Shown here: positions 52,341 to 60,997 of the stretch, in pieces | Layout of the letters: each line of letters opens with the position of its first letter | Position numbering within the stretch: the first letter of the stretch is position 1 | Origin: an uncultured Oscillospiraceae bacterium | GTDB lineage: Bacteria; Bacillota; Clostridia; Oscillospirales; Acutalibacteraceae | Reading direction: 5' to 3' | DNA length: 64,000 nucleotides | NCBI GenBank assembly: GCA_905193225.1 | Contig: CAJJNV010000005.1 | Span: forward strand, 21,813-85,812 | Made by a program: the position numbers and the translations under genes | Notes under the pieces: generated by a model | The model's database searches: none | What the model was told of the DNA's origin: nothing | What the model saw: only the letters and a program-made list of their open reading frames with translations

Positions 52341-55079
52341 TTAGTCCTCGTCGCGGCCGCAGCACTTCTTATATTTTTTTCCGCTTCCACAAGGGCAGGG
52401 ATCGTTTCGGCCAACCTTCTGTGACTTGGTTTTAACCACCGTGTGGCCCTTGGTGTCTCCGCCGCCGACATTTTCGGCCGTTATTTTGGCCGCCTCGCGG
52501 CGCTTAAGATCATCGTCGGTCACCTTTTTTATCGAAAGCATCATCTTTGCGGTGTCCTCGCAGATGGCCTCGCTCATGGCGTTGAACATATCGTAGCTTT
52601 CGTTGCGGAATTCCACAATGGGATTGTGCTGAGCATATGCGCGCAGATGAATACCGTTTCTCAGCTCATCCATGGCGTCGATGTGGTCCATCCAGTAATG
52701 GTCAACACATCTTAAAAGCACGTTTCTCTCGATCTGGCGCATAATTTCCGATCCGAATTCCTCTTCCTTTTGCTCGTATATTTCATACGCGCGGTCGGTA
52801 AGATCCTTTGCAATCTCCTCGGGAGTAATATTTCCAAGCTGCTCGGGAGTAAAGTCAAAGTCCTCAGGCGTGGTCAGCCAGCCGAGGAAGTAGCTCTTAA
52901 GTCCATCCAAATTCCAGTTGTCGTGCACCTTGGGATCGTTGAGATAAAGGGAGCAATGGGTGCTTATGGTGTCGGCAATCATTTTAAGGACAGAATCCTT
53001 AATGCTCTCGCCGTTAAGCACCTGATCGCGCTGAGAATAGATTTTGTTTCTCTGCTGATTCATAACATCGTCGAATTCCAGGGTGCTCTTTCTTGCGGCG
53101 AAGTTGCGGGATTCAACCTTTTGCTGAGCGTTTTCGATGACATTTGTAAGCATCTTGCTTTCAAGAGGCTGATCGTCGGGGAACATAGACATATTTCCGA
53201 GACGCTCGCCGCCGAAAAGTCTCATAAGATCGTCCTCAAGCGAAAGGAAGAAACGGCTGCGGCCGGGATCTCCCTGACGGCCGGCACGTCCTCTCAGCTG
53301 ATTGTCGATACGGCGGGAATCGTGGCGTTCGGTGCCGATGATGTAAAGCCCGCCCGCCTCTCTGACCTTTTCGGCCTCGGGAGCGATTTCGGCCTTGTGC
53401 TTTTCGAGCAGGTCGGCATAGGTTTTTCTAAGTGCCAGTACCGCCTCGTCGTCGGTTTCAAAGTAGCTGGTGGCCTTGTCGATTTCCTCCTCGTCGAAAT
53501 CCTGCTTTCTCATATCGGATTTGGCGAGATATTCGGCATTACCGCCAAGCATAATGTCGGTGCCTCGTCCGGCCATATTGGTGGCGATGGTAACGGCGCC
53601 GTATTTTCCGGCCTGGGCGATGATGCCCGCTTCCTTCTCGTGGTATTTGGCGTTTAACACCTCGTGCTTAACGCCTCTGCGGGACAAAAGCTTGCTCAAA
53701 TGCTCGGATTTTTCGATGGAAATTGTACCGACAAGTACCGGCTGACCCTTTTCGTGGGCGGCTATTATTTCGTCGATAACGGCGTTAAATTTAGCCTGCT
53801 CGGTTTTGAAAACCCAGTCGTGCTCGTCGATTCTGGCAAGGGGCTTGTTGGTGGGAATTTCGATTATATCGAGGTTGTAGATGTCATTAAACTCTTCCTG
53901 CTCGGTAAGTGCGGTACCGGTCATACCCGAAAGCTTGTTGTAAAGTCGGAAATAGTTCTGGAAGGTGATGGTGGCAAGGGTTTTTGACTCGTGTTCGACC
54001 TTTACCCCTTCCTTTGCTTCTATTGCCTGGTGGAGTCCCTCGTTGTAGCGGCGGCCGAACATAAGGCGGCCGGTAAACTCGTCGACGATTATGACCTCTC
54101 CGTCCTTAACAACATAGTCGACGTCAAGGTGCATAATACCGTGGGCCTTGATGGCCTGGTTGATGTGGTGGAGCAGGGTGTTGTTTTCCATATCCGAAAG
54201 ATTTTCGACATTAAAGTATCTTTCGGCCTTTTTAACGCCCTCGGGGGTGAGGGTGGCGGTTTTTGCCTTCTCGTCGACAATGTAGTCGCCGTCGTATTTT
54301 TCGTCGATGTCCTCTTTGGCGTCGACTTCTTTTATCTTGGTCATTTTAAGGGTGCGGGCAAATTTGTCGGCCTTTTCGTAAAGGTCGGTGGATTTTTCGC
54401 CCTGTCCGGATATGATAAGAGGAGTTCTGGCCTCGTCTATGAGTATCGAGTCGACCTCGTCGACGATGGCAAAATTGTGCCCCCGCTGAACCTTTTGCTC
54501 GAGCCTTATAACCATATTGTCGCGGAGGTAATCGAAGCCCATTTCGTTGTTGGTGCCGTAGGTTATGTCGGCGGCGTAGGCCTCTCTGCGCTCCTCGTTT
54601 GAAAGACCGTGGACGATAAGACCGACCTTGAGGCCGAGATATTTGTATACCTTACCCATCCATTCCGAGTCGCGGCGGGCGAGATAGTCGTTAACCGTGA
54701 CGATGTGCACGCCTTTTCCCGAAAGGGCGTTGAGGTATGCGGGAAGGGTGGCCACAAGGGTCTTGCCTTCACCGGTTTTCATCTCGCTGATACGTCCCTG
54801 ATGAAGAACAATACCGCCGGTTATCTGAACCGGAAAGTGCTTCATTTCGAGCACTCTCCACGCCGCCTCGCGGCAGACGGCAAAGGCATCGGGCAGAATA
54901 TCGTCCGGAGTTTCGCCCTTTGAAAGACGGCCTTTAAGTATCTCGGTCTGACCTTTAAGCTCCTCGTCGGGCATGGCCGAATACTTTTCTTCAAGGGCAA
55001 GCACCTTGTCTGTCAAAGGCGCAATTTTTTTAAGCTCGCGCTTGCTGTAATTTCCGAAAAATGCAGATAATATATTCAT
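52341..55079 (-). CDS. secA: Protein translocase ATPase SecA
   Basis: Motor that drives preproteins through SecYEG. The 912-aa protein has the Walker A motif MKTGEGKTL, the DEAD-like VDEVDSILIDEARTPLIISG, ATNMAGRGTDI and RGRAGRQGDPG, and ends with the zinc-binding SEC-C motif NDPCPCGSGKKYKKCC. GGGAG precedes the ATG at 55079; five extra codons upstream lie in the ribosome site. It has a strong promoter and is the first gene of a unit that may include the CNNM-type gene. Confidence 0.97.
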   Translation of the reverse strand: MNILSAFFGNYSKRELKKIAPLTDKVLALEEKYSAMPDEELKGQTEILKGRLSKGETPDDILPDAFAVCREAAWRVLEMKHFPVQITGGIVLHQGRISEMKTGEGKTLVATLPAYLNALSGKGVHIVTVNDYLARRDSEWMGKVYKYLGLKVGLIVHGLSNEERREAYAADITYGTNNEMGFDYLRDNMVIRLEQKVQRGHNFAIVDEVDSILIDEARTPLIISGQGEKSTDLYEKADKFARTLKMTKIKEVDAKEDIDEKYDGDYIVDEKAKTATLTPEGVKKAERYFNVENLSDMENNTLLHHINQAIKAHGIMHLDVDYVVKDGEVIIVDEFTGRLMFGRRYNEGLHQAIEAKEGVKVEHESKTLATITFQNYFRLYNKLSGMTGTALTEQEEFNDIYNLDIIEIPTNKPLARIDEHDWVFKTEQAKFNAVIDEIIAAHEKGQPVLVGTISIEKSEHLSKLLSRRGVKHEVLNAKYHEKEAGIIAQAGKYGAVTIATNMAGRGTDIMLGGNAEYLAKSDMRKQDFDEEEIDKATSYFETDDEAVLALRKTYADLLEKHKAEIAPEAEKVREAGGLYIIGTERHDSRRIDNQLRGRAGRQGDPGRSRFFLSLEDDLMRLFGGERLGNMSMFPDDQPLESKMLTNVIENAQQKVESRNFAARKSTLEFDDVMNQQRNKIYSQRDQVLNGESIKDSVLKMIADTISTHCSLYLNDPKVHDNWNLDGLKSYFLGWLTTPEDFDFTPEQLGNITPEEIAKDLTDRAYEIYEQKEEEFGSEIMRQIERNVLLRCVDHYWMDHIDAMDELRNGIHLRAYAQHNPIVEFRNESYDMFNAMSEAICEDTAKMMLSIKKVTDDDLKRREAAKITAENVGGGDTKGHTVVKTKSQKVGRNDPCPCGSGKKYKKCCGRDED

Positions 55080-55120
55080 AAGTTTTTCTCCCAATAGTAA
55101 TGTCTATGGTAATCCTTATA

Positions 55121-55149
55121 ATTATACTACATTTTTTCCTATATTGCAA
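55121..55149 (-). promoter_or_regulatory. Sigma-A promoter of secA
   Basis: Minus strand TTGCAA (55149-55144), 17-bp spacer, TATAAT (55126-55121). Confidence 0.8.
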
Positions 55150-55418
55150 GGCTTTGATGTGAATTAAATCTGCGGTTTTTTCGACAGGTGCTTTTGCAGG
55201 CTTAAAACAGGCTTCCCGGCGGCGTTTCGGCAGTGCTTGCGCGGTATTTGTGCGGTGACCCTCGGTGGCCGTTTGACGGCCGTGCGGCAGCTTCAGACAG
55301 CTGCACAACAGCCGACCGTGTTTATAGAAATCGAGACCGCTGCGGGGAGCTGCTGAGGCAATTGGGTAGATAATAAAAAGCGGCTGCATGGAACCGAGGC
55401 AGTTGCGGGAAGCTTGGG

Positions 55419-55615
55419 CTGCTGCGGGAGCATAGGCGGGTGCGCAAAACCGAGGCGGGTACGTGGCACAGAGATGCTGCAGAATAAAGGCTGCTGCAAA
55501 TAACCAAGACTGCTGCGGGAGCATAGGCGGGTGCGCAAAACCGAGGCGGGTACGTGGGACTGAGATGCTGCAGAATAAAGACTGCTGCAAATAACCAAGA
55601 CTGCTGCGGGAGCTG
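55419..55615. repeat. Tandem repeat with 91-bp period
   Basis: CTGCTGCGGGAG begins at 55419, 55510 and 55601, and the two full 91-bp units between differ at only a few positions (GGCGGGTGCGCAAAACCGAG appears in each). The array runs directly into interrupted-palindrome copy E. No convincing gene lies in it. Confidence 0.88.
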
Positions 55616-55751
55616 AGGCTATCAGCGCAAGCTGATCGGAGGGAGACATTCATAAAAATGCAGGAATGGTTTTAAAAAGCACATCTGCATTTTCGGCAAA
55701 GCTGCAGATTTCCGCTCCCTCCGGTCTCGGCAAAGCCGAGACAGCCTCAGC
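55612..55751. repeat. Interrupted-palindrome element, copy E
   Basis: GCTGAGGC (55612-55619) and GCCTCAGC (55744-55751) are perfect complements. Left hairpin ATCAGC-GCAA-GCTGAT, then CGGAGGGAG; right CTCCCTCCG, then GTCTCGGC-AAA-GCCGAGAC. Same orientation as copy D. Confidence 0.85.
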
Positions 55752-55865
55752 GGTATGCCGCGCAGCCTCGACAGCCGCCAAAAACACAGGCTCAGCGGTA
55801 TGCCGCGCAACCTCGACAGCCGCCAAAAACACAGCCTCAGCGGTATGCCGCACAACCTCAGCAAC
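55741..55865. repeat. Tandem repeat with 45-bp period
   Basis: CTCAGCGGTATGCCGC begins at 55746, 55791 and 55836; the units also share CCTCGACAGCCGCCAAAAAC. The array starts inside the right end of copy E, suggesting that the end was amplified. From 55866 to 56220 I see no gene, only AT-rich sequence. Confidence 0.88.
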
Positions 55866-56224
55866 AGGCCGCACAGTTCAGTGACCTGCCACAAAGCCCC
55901 GGCAACAGGGCACACAGCCTCCGTAACAGGATAAAGACTCATTCTCTGCAATCGGCCGGAAAGCACTCACAACCGTATCGCATTTACAGTGCGATTTACA
56001 ACCGCGTTCACAGCGCAACAATTGCACTTCATATCAAACGCAACAAGTAAAATCCGTTTTGTTTGTTCTTTTGCCCGATCCTTTTTGATTTAAAAACTTC
56101 CTGATAAAAGGACAGCCATCCTTAAAATTACACTAAAATCCGCGAAAGCATAGCAAAATACTATGCTTTTCGTCAAAAGTGGTTAGCAGGCGCTAATTTA
56201 TTTTATTAAATTACTTTAAACTGC

Positions 56225-56253
56225 TTGTATTTTATAAACACCCGTGATATAAT
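56225..56253 (+). promoter_or_regulatory. Sigma-A promoter of nifS-nifU
   Basis: TTGTAT (56225-56230), 17-bp spacer, TATAAT (56248-56253). It leaves a 175-nt leader before nifS. Confidence 0.75.
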
Positions 56254-56288
56254 AAACTTTGGTGAAAAACCGCTTGTGTTTTCACCGC

Positions 56289-56400
56289 AAGGCGTATCGC
56301 CTGTATCACCTGTCATTACCACCGACAAGGTCGGTGTTAGGGCTGCCGAAAACTTGCTTTTGCGGGAACGTTCCCGCAAAGGGAAACGACCGCCGGCAGC
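56289..56400 (+). promoter_or_regulatory. Structured 5' leader of nifS, class unknown
   Basis: Three nested or consecutive hairpins: AGGCG-TAT-CGCCT (about 56290-56302), CACCGAC-AAG-GTCGGTG (56320-56336), and GCTGCCG/CGGCAGC (56342-56348, 56394-56400) enclosing a perfect 22-bp palindrome centred on GGGAACGTTCCC (about 56358-56379). No T run follows, so it is not a plain terminator. I cannot match it to a known riboswitch or T box. Confidence 0.55.
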
Positions 56401-56432
56401 TTTGAGATCTGTTTTATAAGGGAGGATTTTAA

Positions 56433-57626
56433 ATGAGCAGATTTGTTTATGCGGACAATGCCGCCACAACCGAGCTTTCAAGGCCGGTTCTCGACGCAAT
56501 GATGCCCTATCTCACCGAGTACTACGGTAACCCTTCAAGCCTTTACCACATCAGCGATAAAACCAAGACCGCGGTAGAGACGGCAAGAGAAAAGGTCGCT
56601 GCGGTTTTCGGAGCGGCACCGGGAGAAATTTTCTTTACTTCCGGCGGCAGCGAGGCCGACAACTGGGCCATAAAGGGCACCGCCTATGCTCTTATGAAAA
56701 AGGGAAAAAAACACATTATTTCCACAGCTTTCGAGCACCATGCAGTGCTTCACACACTTAAATTCCTTGAAAAGAATTTCGGATTTGACATAACCCTTCT
56801 TCCGGTTCACGAGGACGGCCTCGTGCGGGTGGACGAGCTTGAGGCAGCTATAAGAGAGGACACTGCCCTTGTGTCGGTTATGTTTGCCAACAACGAGATC
56901 GGCACCATTCAGCCCATTGCCGAGATTGGCGCCGTTTGCAAAAAACACGGCGTACTTTTCCACACCGACGCCGTTCAGGCGGTCGGAAACGTCAAAATTG
57001 ACGTAAACGAAATGAATATAGATATGCTTTCTCTTTCGGCCCATAAATTCCACGGACCCAAAGGTGTCGGTGCCCTCTACATCCGCAAGGGTGTACGTCC
57101 CGAAAATCTTATCGACGGAGGTGCTCAGGAGAAAAACCGCCGCGCCGGAACCGAGAATGTTCCCGGCATCGTGGGACTTGGGGAGGCCATTACCATTGCC
57201 GCCGCCGGAATGGAAGCAAAGAATAAAAAGCTTCGCGAAATTCAGAAGCACTTTATAACCGAGGCGCTTAAAATCGAGCGTTCGAGAGTTAACGGCAGCC
57301 TTGAGCATCGCCTTCCCGGCAACATCAATATGTGCTTTGAGGGAATAGAGGGCGAATCGCTGCTGCTTATGCTCGACCTTAAAGGCATATGCGCTTCCTC
57401 GGGATCGGCCTGCACATCCGGTTCTCTGGATCCCAGCCACGTGCTGCTTGCCATCGGCCTTCCCCACGAGATTGCCCACGGCTCGCTCCGTCTTTCCTTC
57501 TCTGACGGCAACACAATGGAGGATGCCGATTACATTCTCGAGTGCCTTCCTCCCATAATCGACAGACTTCGTTCCATGTCTCCCCTTTGGGAAAGAATCA
57601 AAAAGCAGGAGCAGGAAAATAAATAA
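56433..57626 (+). CDS. nifS: Cysteine desulfurase, NifS/IscS family
   Basis: PLP enzyme that takes sulfur from cysteine for iron-sulfur cluster assembly. The 397-aa protein has VYADNAATTELS at the N-terminus, the PLP lysine in SAHKFHGPKGVGALY, and the persulfide cysteine in SSGSACTSGSLDPSHVL. GGGAGG precedes the ATG. nifU follows 60 bp later, giving the usual NifS-NifU pair. The symbol iscS would be equally acceptable. Confidence 0.95.
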   Translation: MSRFVYADNAATTELSRPVLDAMMPYLTEYYGNPSSLYHISDKTKTAVETAREKVAAVFGAAPGEIFFTSGGSEADNWAIKGTAYALMKKGKKHIISTAFEHHAVLHTLKFLEKNFGFDITLLPVHEDGLVRVDELEAAIREDTALVSVMFANNEIGTIQPIAEIGAVCKKHGVLFHTDAVQAVGNVKIDVNEMNIDMLSLSAHKFHGPKGVGALYIRKGVRPENLIDGGAQEKNRRAGTENVPGIVGLGEAITIAAAGMEAKNKKLREIQKHFITEALKIERSRVNGSLEHRLPGNINMCFEGIEGESLLLMLDLKGICASSGSACTSGSLDPSHVLLAIGLPHEIAHGSLRLSFSDGNTMEDADYILECLPPIIDRLRSMSPLWERIKKQEQENK

Positions 57627-57686
57627 ACTGAAAAACACGGTAAAAAACCGCAAAAGATAAAGACACAAGAACAGGAGTTGAAATAT

Positions 57687-58130
57687 ATGTATACCGAACA
57701 GGTTATGGACCATTTCACCAATCCCCGCAACGTGGGCGAGATCCCCGATGCCGACGGAATCGGCGAGGTGGGCAATGCCAAATGCGGCGACATTATGAAG
57801 ATGTACATCAAGGTCAAGGACAATGTCATCACCGACGTTAAATTCAAGACCTACGGCTGCGGCTCGGCCATTGCCACCAGCTCTATCGCCACCGAAATGA
57901 TAAAGGGACACACCCTTGAGGAGGCCTTAAAGCTTTCCAACAAGGCTGTTGTCGAGGCGCTGGGCGGACTGCCGGCACACAAGATTCATTGCTCGGTACT
58001 GGCCGAACAGTCGATCAAAGCCGCCATTGCCGACTACTATAAGCGTCAGGGCATCGATCCCGAGCCTCTGCTCGGCACAAAGTCGGAAAAATGTGCCGCC
58101 TGCAGCGACGGAAACTGTTGTAACGGCTAA
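57687..58130 (+). CDS. nifU: Iron-sulfur cluster scaffold NifU/IscU
   Basis: Scaffold on which NifS-derived sulfur and iron are assembled. The 147-aa protein has the three cluster ligands in GNAKCGD, YGCGSAIATSS and IHCSVLAE. The C-terminal tail CAACSDGNCC is an additional cysteine cluster common in clostridial members. The ATG at 57687 lies nine bases after AGGAG; an upstream TTG in frame is inside the ribosome-site region. Confidence 0.95.
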   Translation: MYTEQVMDHFTNPRNVGEIPDADGIGEVGNAKCGDIMKMYIKVKDNVITDVKFKTYGCGSAIATSSIATEMIKGHTLEEALKLSNKAVVEALGGLPAHKIHCSVLAEQSIKAAIADYYKRQGIDPEPLLGTKSEKCAACSDGNCCNG

Positions 58131-58194
58131 GCTGCCGTTTTAGCATGGCTGTCGGCGAACCGATGCGGTCTGCACAGCCTGACATCAAATTATC

Positions 58195-58240
58195 AAGGCC
58201 GAAAACCTCCCCTTGCCGGAGCCCTTTTCGGCCTTTGCTT
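58195..58240 (+). terminator. Terminator after nifU
   Basis: Perfect 11-bp stem AAGGCCGAAAA/TTTTCGGCCTT (58195-58205, 58225-58235) with an inner CTCC/GGAG, followed by TGCTTT. Confidence 0.8.
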
Positions 58241-58297
58241 TACAGCGGCAAAGCTTTAAAAACGGCTTTGTCCCGATTATAACAAGGGGTAGTGTCA

Positions 58298-60841
58298 ATG
58301 AAAATTCTCATTCTTGACGGCAACAGCATTTTAAACCGTGCCTTTTACGGCATCCGTTCTCTTTCCACCAAGGACGGCATTTTTACCAACGGAATTTACG
58401 GTTTTCTCAACATTCTTTTAAAGCTCAAAGAGCAGGTAGGCCCCGACAAGATCTTTGCCGCCTTCGACCTTAAAGCTCCCACCTTCCGAAAGCAGCTCTA
58501 CGAGCAGTATAAGGCAGGTCGAAAGCCTCAGCCCGAGGAGCTGACCATGCAGTTTCCCATTTTAAAGGAAATACTGGCCCTTTGGGGGGTCACGGTGCTC
58601 GAAAAAGAGGGGTACGAGGCCGACGATTTTCTCGGCACGGTGGCGAGGCTTTGCAGGGAAAACGACCATCGGTGCTTTATCGCAACCGGAGATCGGGACA
58701 GCCTTCAGCTGGTCGGACAAAATACCACCGTGCTTTTGGCCGCCACAAAGGCCGGACAGCCCGAGCTTCGCATTTACGATCCCGAAAAAATTTCCGACGA
58801 TTACGGCGTTACCCCCGAGCAGCTCATTGACGTTAAGGGACTTATGGGCGACCAGTCGGACAATATCCCCGGTGTGGCGGGAGTGGGAGAAAAAACCGCC
58901 CTGTCCCTCATCTCAAAATTCGGCAGTATCGACGGGGTTTATGAAAATATCGACTCTCCCGAAATAAAAGCGGGGGTCAGGCAAAAGCTTTTAAAGGACA
59001 AGGACAACGCCTATCTCAGCAAAAAGCTTGGCACAATATGCTGCGAGGTGCCTTGTGACATAAACTTTGAGCCGGTGCATCCCGATCTTGGCGGTCTTAG
59101 GAGAAAGCTTGCCTCCCTTGAGCTTTTCAGAATTATAAAGCGAATAGGGCTTGAAAACGGCAGCGGCGATACTTCTGATAAATCGGCCGAGACTCGGGAA
59201 ATAGAGGTCCAAATATCGAAAGAAGCTCCCGACATTAAAGACACAAACACATTCTTTCCCGTGCCGTTTTTGGCCGAAAAGGAACTGCACGCTGCAATCA
59301 AGTTAGAAGGCAAGGTCAAAATTTTCAAGGGACCGGCCGCTGAATCGCTGCTTTCGTCAAGCGCTCCCGCAGTGGTCCACAATCTTAAATCCCTTTATGA
59401 GCAGGGCATATACATCAAAAATCCCGCTTTTGACACCTACCTTTGCGGATATCTTTTAAACCCCTCGGCATCGGATTATTCGGCAGACCGCCTTTGTGAG
59501 GAATATTCGGTCAAAGGATTCGGCCTTAAAAATTGTCCCAAAGAGTTTGAAACCGCGGCAAAAACCGCCGCACTCCTCCCCGAGCTTTATGAGGTACTGC
59601 GGCTGCGCCTTTCGGACGACAAACAAAAGGCTCTGTTAAAAGACATTGAAATGCCCCTGTCACTTGTGCTGAGCAATATGGAAAAGCGGGGATTTCTTGT
59701 GGACGCGGAGGGTATACGCGCCTTCGGCCAAAGCCTTACAGGAAGAATAGCCGAGCTTGAAAAATCGGTGTATGAGGCGGTGGGATATGAGTTTAATCTC
59801 AATTCGCCGAAACAGCTTGCCGATGCTCTCTTTGTAAAGCTGGGGCTGCCGGCCAAGAAAAAGACCAAAAGCGGCTTTTCCACAAATGCCGAGGTGCTTG
59901 AAGAGCTGCGGGACTGTCACCCTGTGGGAGCGCTTCTTGAATACCGCCAGCTTGCCAAGCTTAAATCCACCTATGTGGAAGGCCTTTTGGCGGTAATATC
60001 CGACGATGGACGTATTCATTCCACCTTTAATCAAACCGAGACACGCACAGGCCGTATAAGCTCCTCCGAGCCTAATCTTCAGAATATTCCTGTCAGAAAA
60101 GAGCTTGGCAGAGAGCTGAGACGTTTTTTTGCTGCCAAAGAGGGCTGCGTTTTGGTGGACGCCGACTATTCCCAGATCGAGCTCAGGGTGCTCGCCCATA
60201 TGGCAAACGACCGCCATATGATTGACACATTTCTGTCGGGCGGGGACATTCACACCTCCACGGCGGCCAAGGTTTTCGGCATATCTGAAAACGAGGTCAC
60301 ATCCCTTATGCGTTCCCGTGCCAAGGCGGTCAATTTCGGAATTGTATATGGAATAGGGGCGTTTTCGCTGTCAAAGGATCTTAAAATTTCCTTTGGCGAG
60401 GCCAAAAGCTATATCAAAAATTATATGGACACATACAGCGGAGTGGCCGATTATATGGAAAAGACGGTGGAAAAGGCCAAGAACGACGGCTTTGTCGAGA
60501 CGCTTTTCGGACGCCGCCGTCCGCTGCCCGAACTTTCGGCAACCTCGGCCGTGACCCGTTCTTTCGGCGAGCGGGTGGCGCGCAATATGCCGGTTCAGGG
60601 AACGGCTGCCGACATCATAAAGATAGCCATGATAAACGTCGAAAAGGCCCTTGAAAAGGCGGGTGTTTCGGCAAGACTGATTTTGCAGATACACGACGAG
60701 CTGATCGTTGAAGCTCCCGAAAGCGAGGCGCAAAAGACGGCCGAAATACTGAAACAGGAAATGGAGCACGCCGTCGAGCTGTCGGTCCCGCTGACCGTCG
60801 ATTGCCACACGGGAAGGACATGGTTTGACGCAAAGGAATGA
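58298..60841 (+). CDS. polA: DNA polymerase I
   Basis: Repair and Okazaki-fragment polymerase. The 847-aa protein has the 5'-nuclease domain (LILDGNSILNRAFYG, EADDFLGTVAR, ATGDRDSLQLV, KGLMGDQSDNIPGV), a middle region that lacks a recognisable DxE proofreading motif and is probably inactive, and the polymerase domain with DADYSQIELRVLAH, RAKAVNFGIVYG and QIHDELIVEAP. AAGGGG lies upstream of the ATG at 58298. It is likely to have its own promoter after the nifU terminator. Confidence 0.96.
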   Translation: MKILILDGNSILNRAFYGIRSLSTKDGIFTNGIYGFLNILLKLKEQVGPDKIFAAFDLKAPTFRKQLYEQYKAGRKPQPEELTMQFPILKEILALWGVTVLEKEGYEADDFLGTVARLCRENDHRCFIATGDRDSLQLVGQNTTVLLAATKAGQPELRIYDPEKISDDYGVTPEQLIDVKGLMGDQSDNIPGVAGVGEKTALSLISKFGSIDGVYENIDSPEIKAGVRQKLLKDKDNAYLSKKLGTICCEVPCDINFEPVHPDLGGLRRKLASLELFRIIKRIGLENGSGDTSDKSAETREIEVQISKEAPDIKDTNTFFPVPFLAEKELHAAIKLEGKVKIFKGPAAESLLSSSAPAVVHNLKSLYEQGIYIKNPAFDTYLCGYLLNPSASDYSADRLCEEYSVKGFGLKNCPKEFETAAKTAALLPELYEVLRLRLSDDKQKALLKDIEMPLSLVLSNMEKRGFLVDAEGIRAFGQSLTGRIAELEKSVYEAVGYEFNLNSPKQLADALFVKLGLPAKKKTKSGFSTNAEVLEELRDCHPVGALLEYRQLAKLKSTYVEGLLAVISDDGRIHSTFNQTETRTGRISSSEPNLQNIPVRKELGRELRRFFAAKEGCVLVDADYSQIELRVLAHMANDRHMIDTFLSGGDIHTSTAAKVFGISENEVTSLMRSRAKAVNFGIVYGIGAFSLSKDLKISFGEAKSYIKNYMDTYSGVADYMEKTVEKAKNDGFVETLFGRRRPLPELSATSAVTRSFGERVARNMPVQGTAADIIKIAMINVEKALEKAGVSARLILQIHDELIVEAPESEAQKTAEILKQEMEHAVELSVPLTVDCHTGRTWFDAKE

Positions 60842-60997
60842 TCCGACCGCTTGACCGCGTGCCTATCGCCAAAACCGTTTTTGTCAAAACGTCCCGCCGG
60901 CATTAACAAACAAGCACCCCGTTTGGCCAAAGCAATCTGTACAATCAAAGGAACAACGGCGGCAAAACAGTACAAGAAATTAACCAAGGAGACAAAA

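Noticed and set aside
55419..55865. CRISPR-like array
   Set aside because: Units are contiguous 91-bp and 45-bp tandem repeats without distinct spacers, and no cas genes are nearby.
56254..56432. T-box or known riboswitch ahead of nifS
   Set aside because: No specifier-loop, T-box sequence or terminator is visible, and no known aptamer core was recognised; kept only as an unassigned structured leader.
56535..57911. 458-codon minus-strand frame across nifS and nifU
   Set aside because: Spans two well-supported genes and their spacer; only an antisense open frame caused by codon bias.
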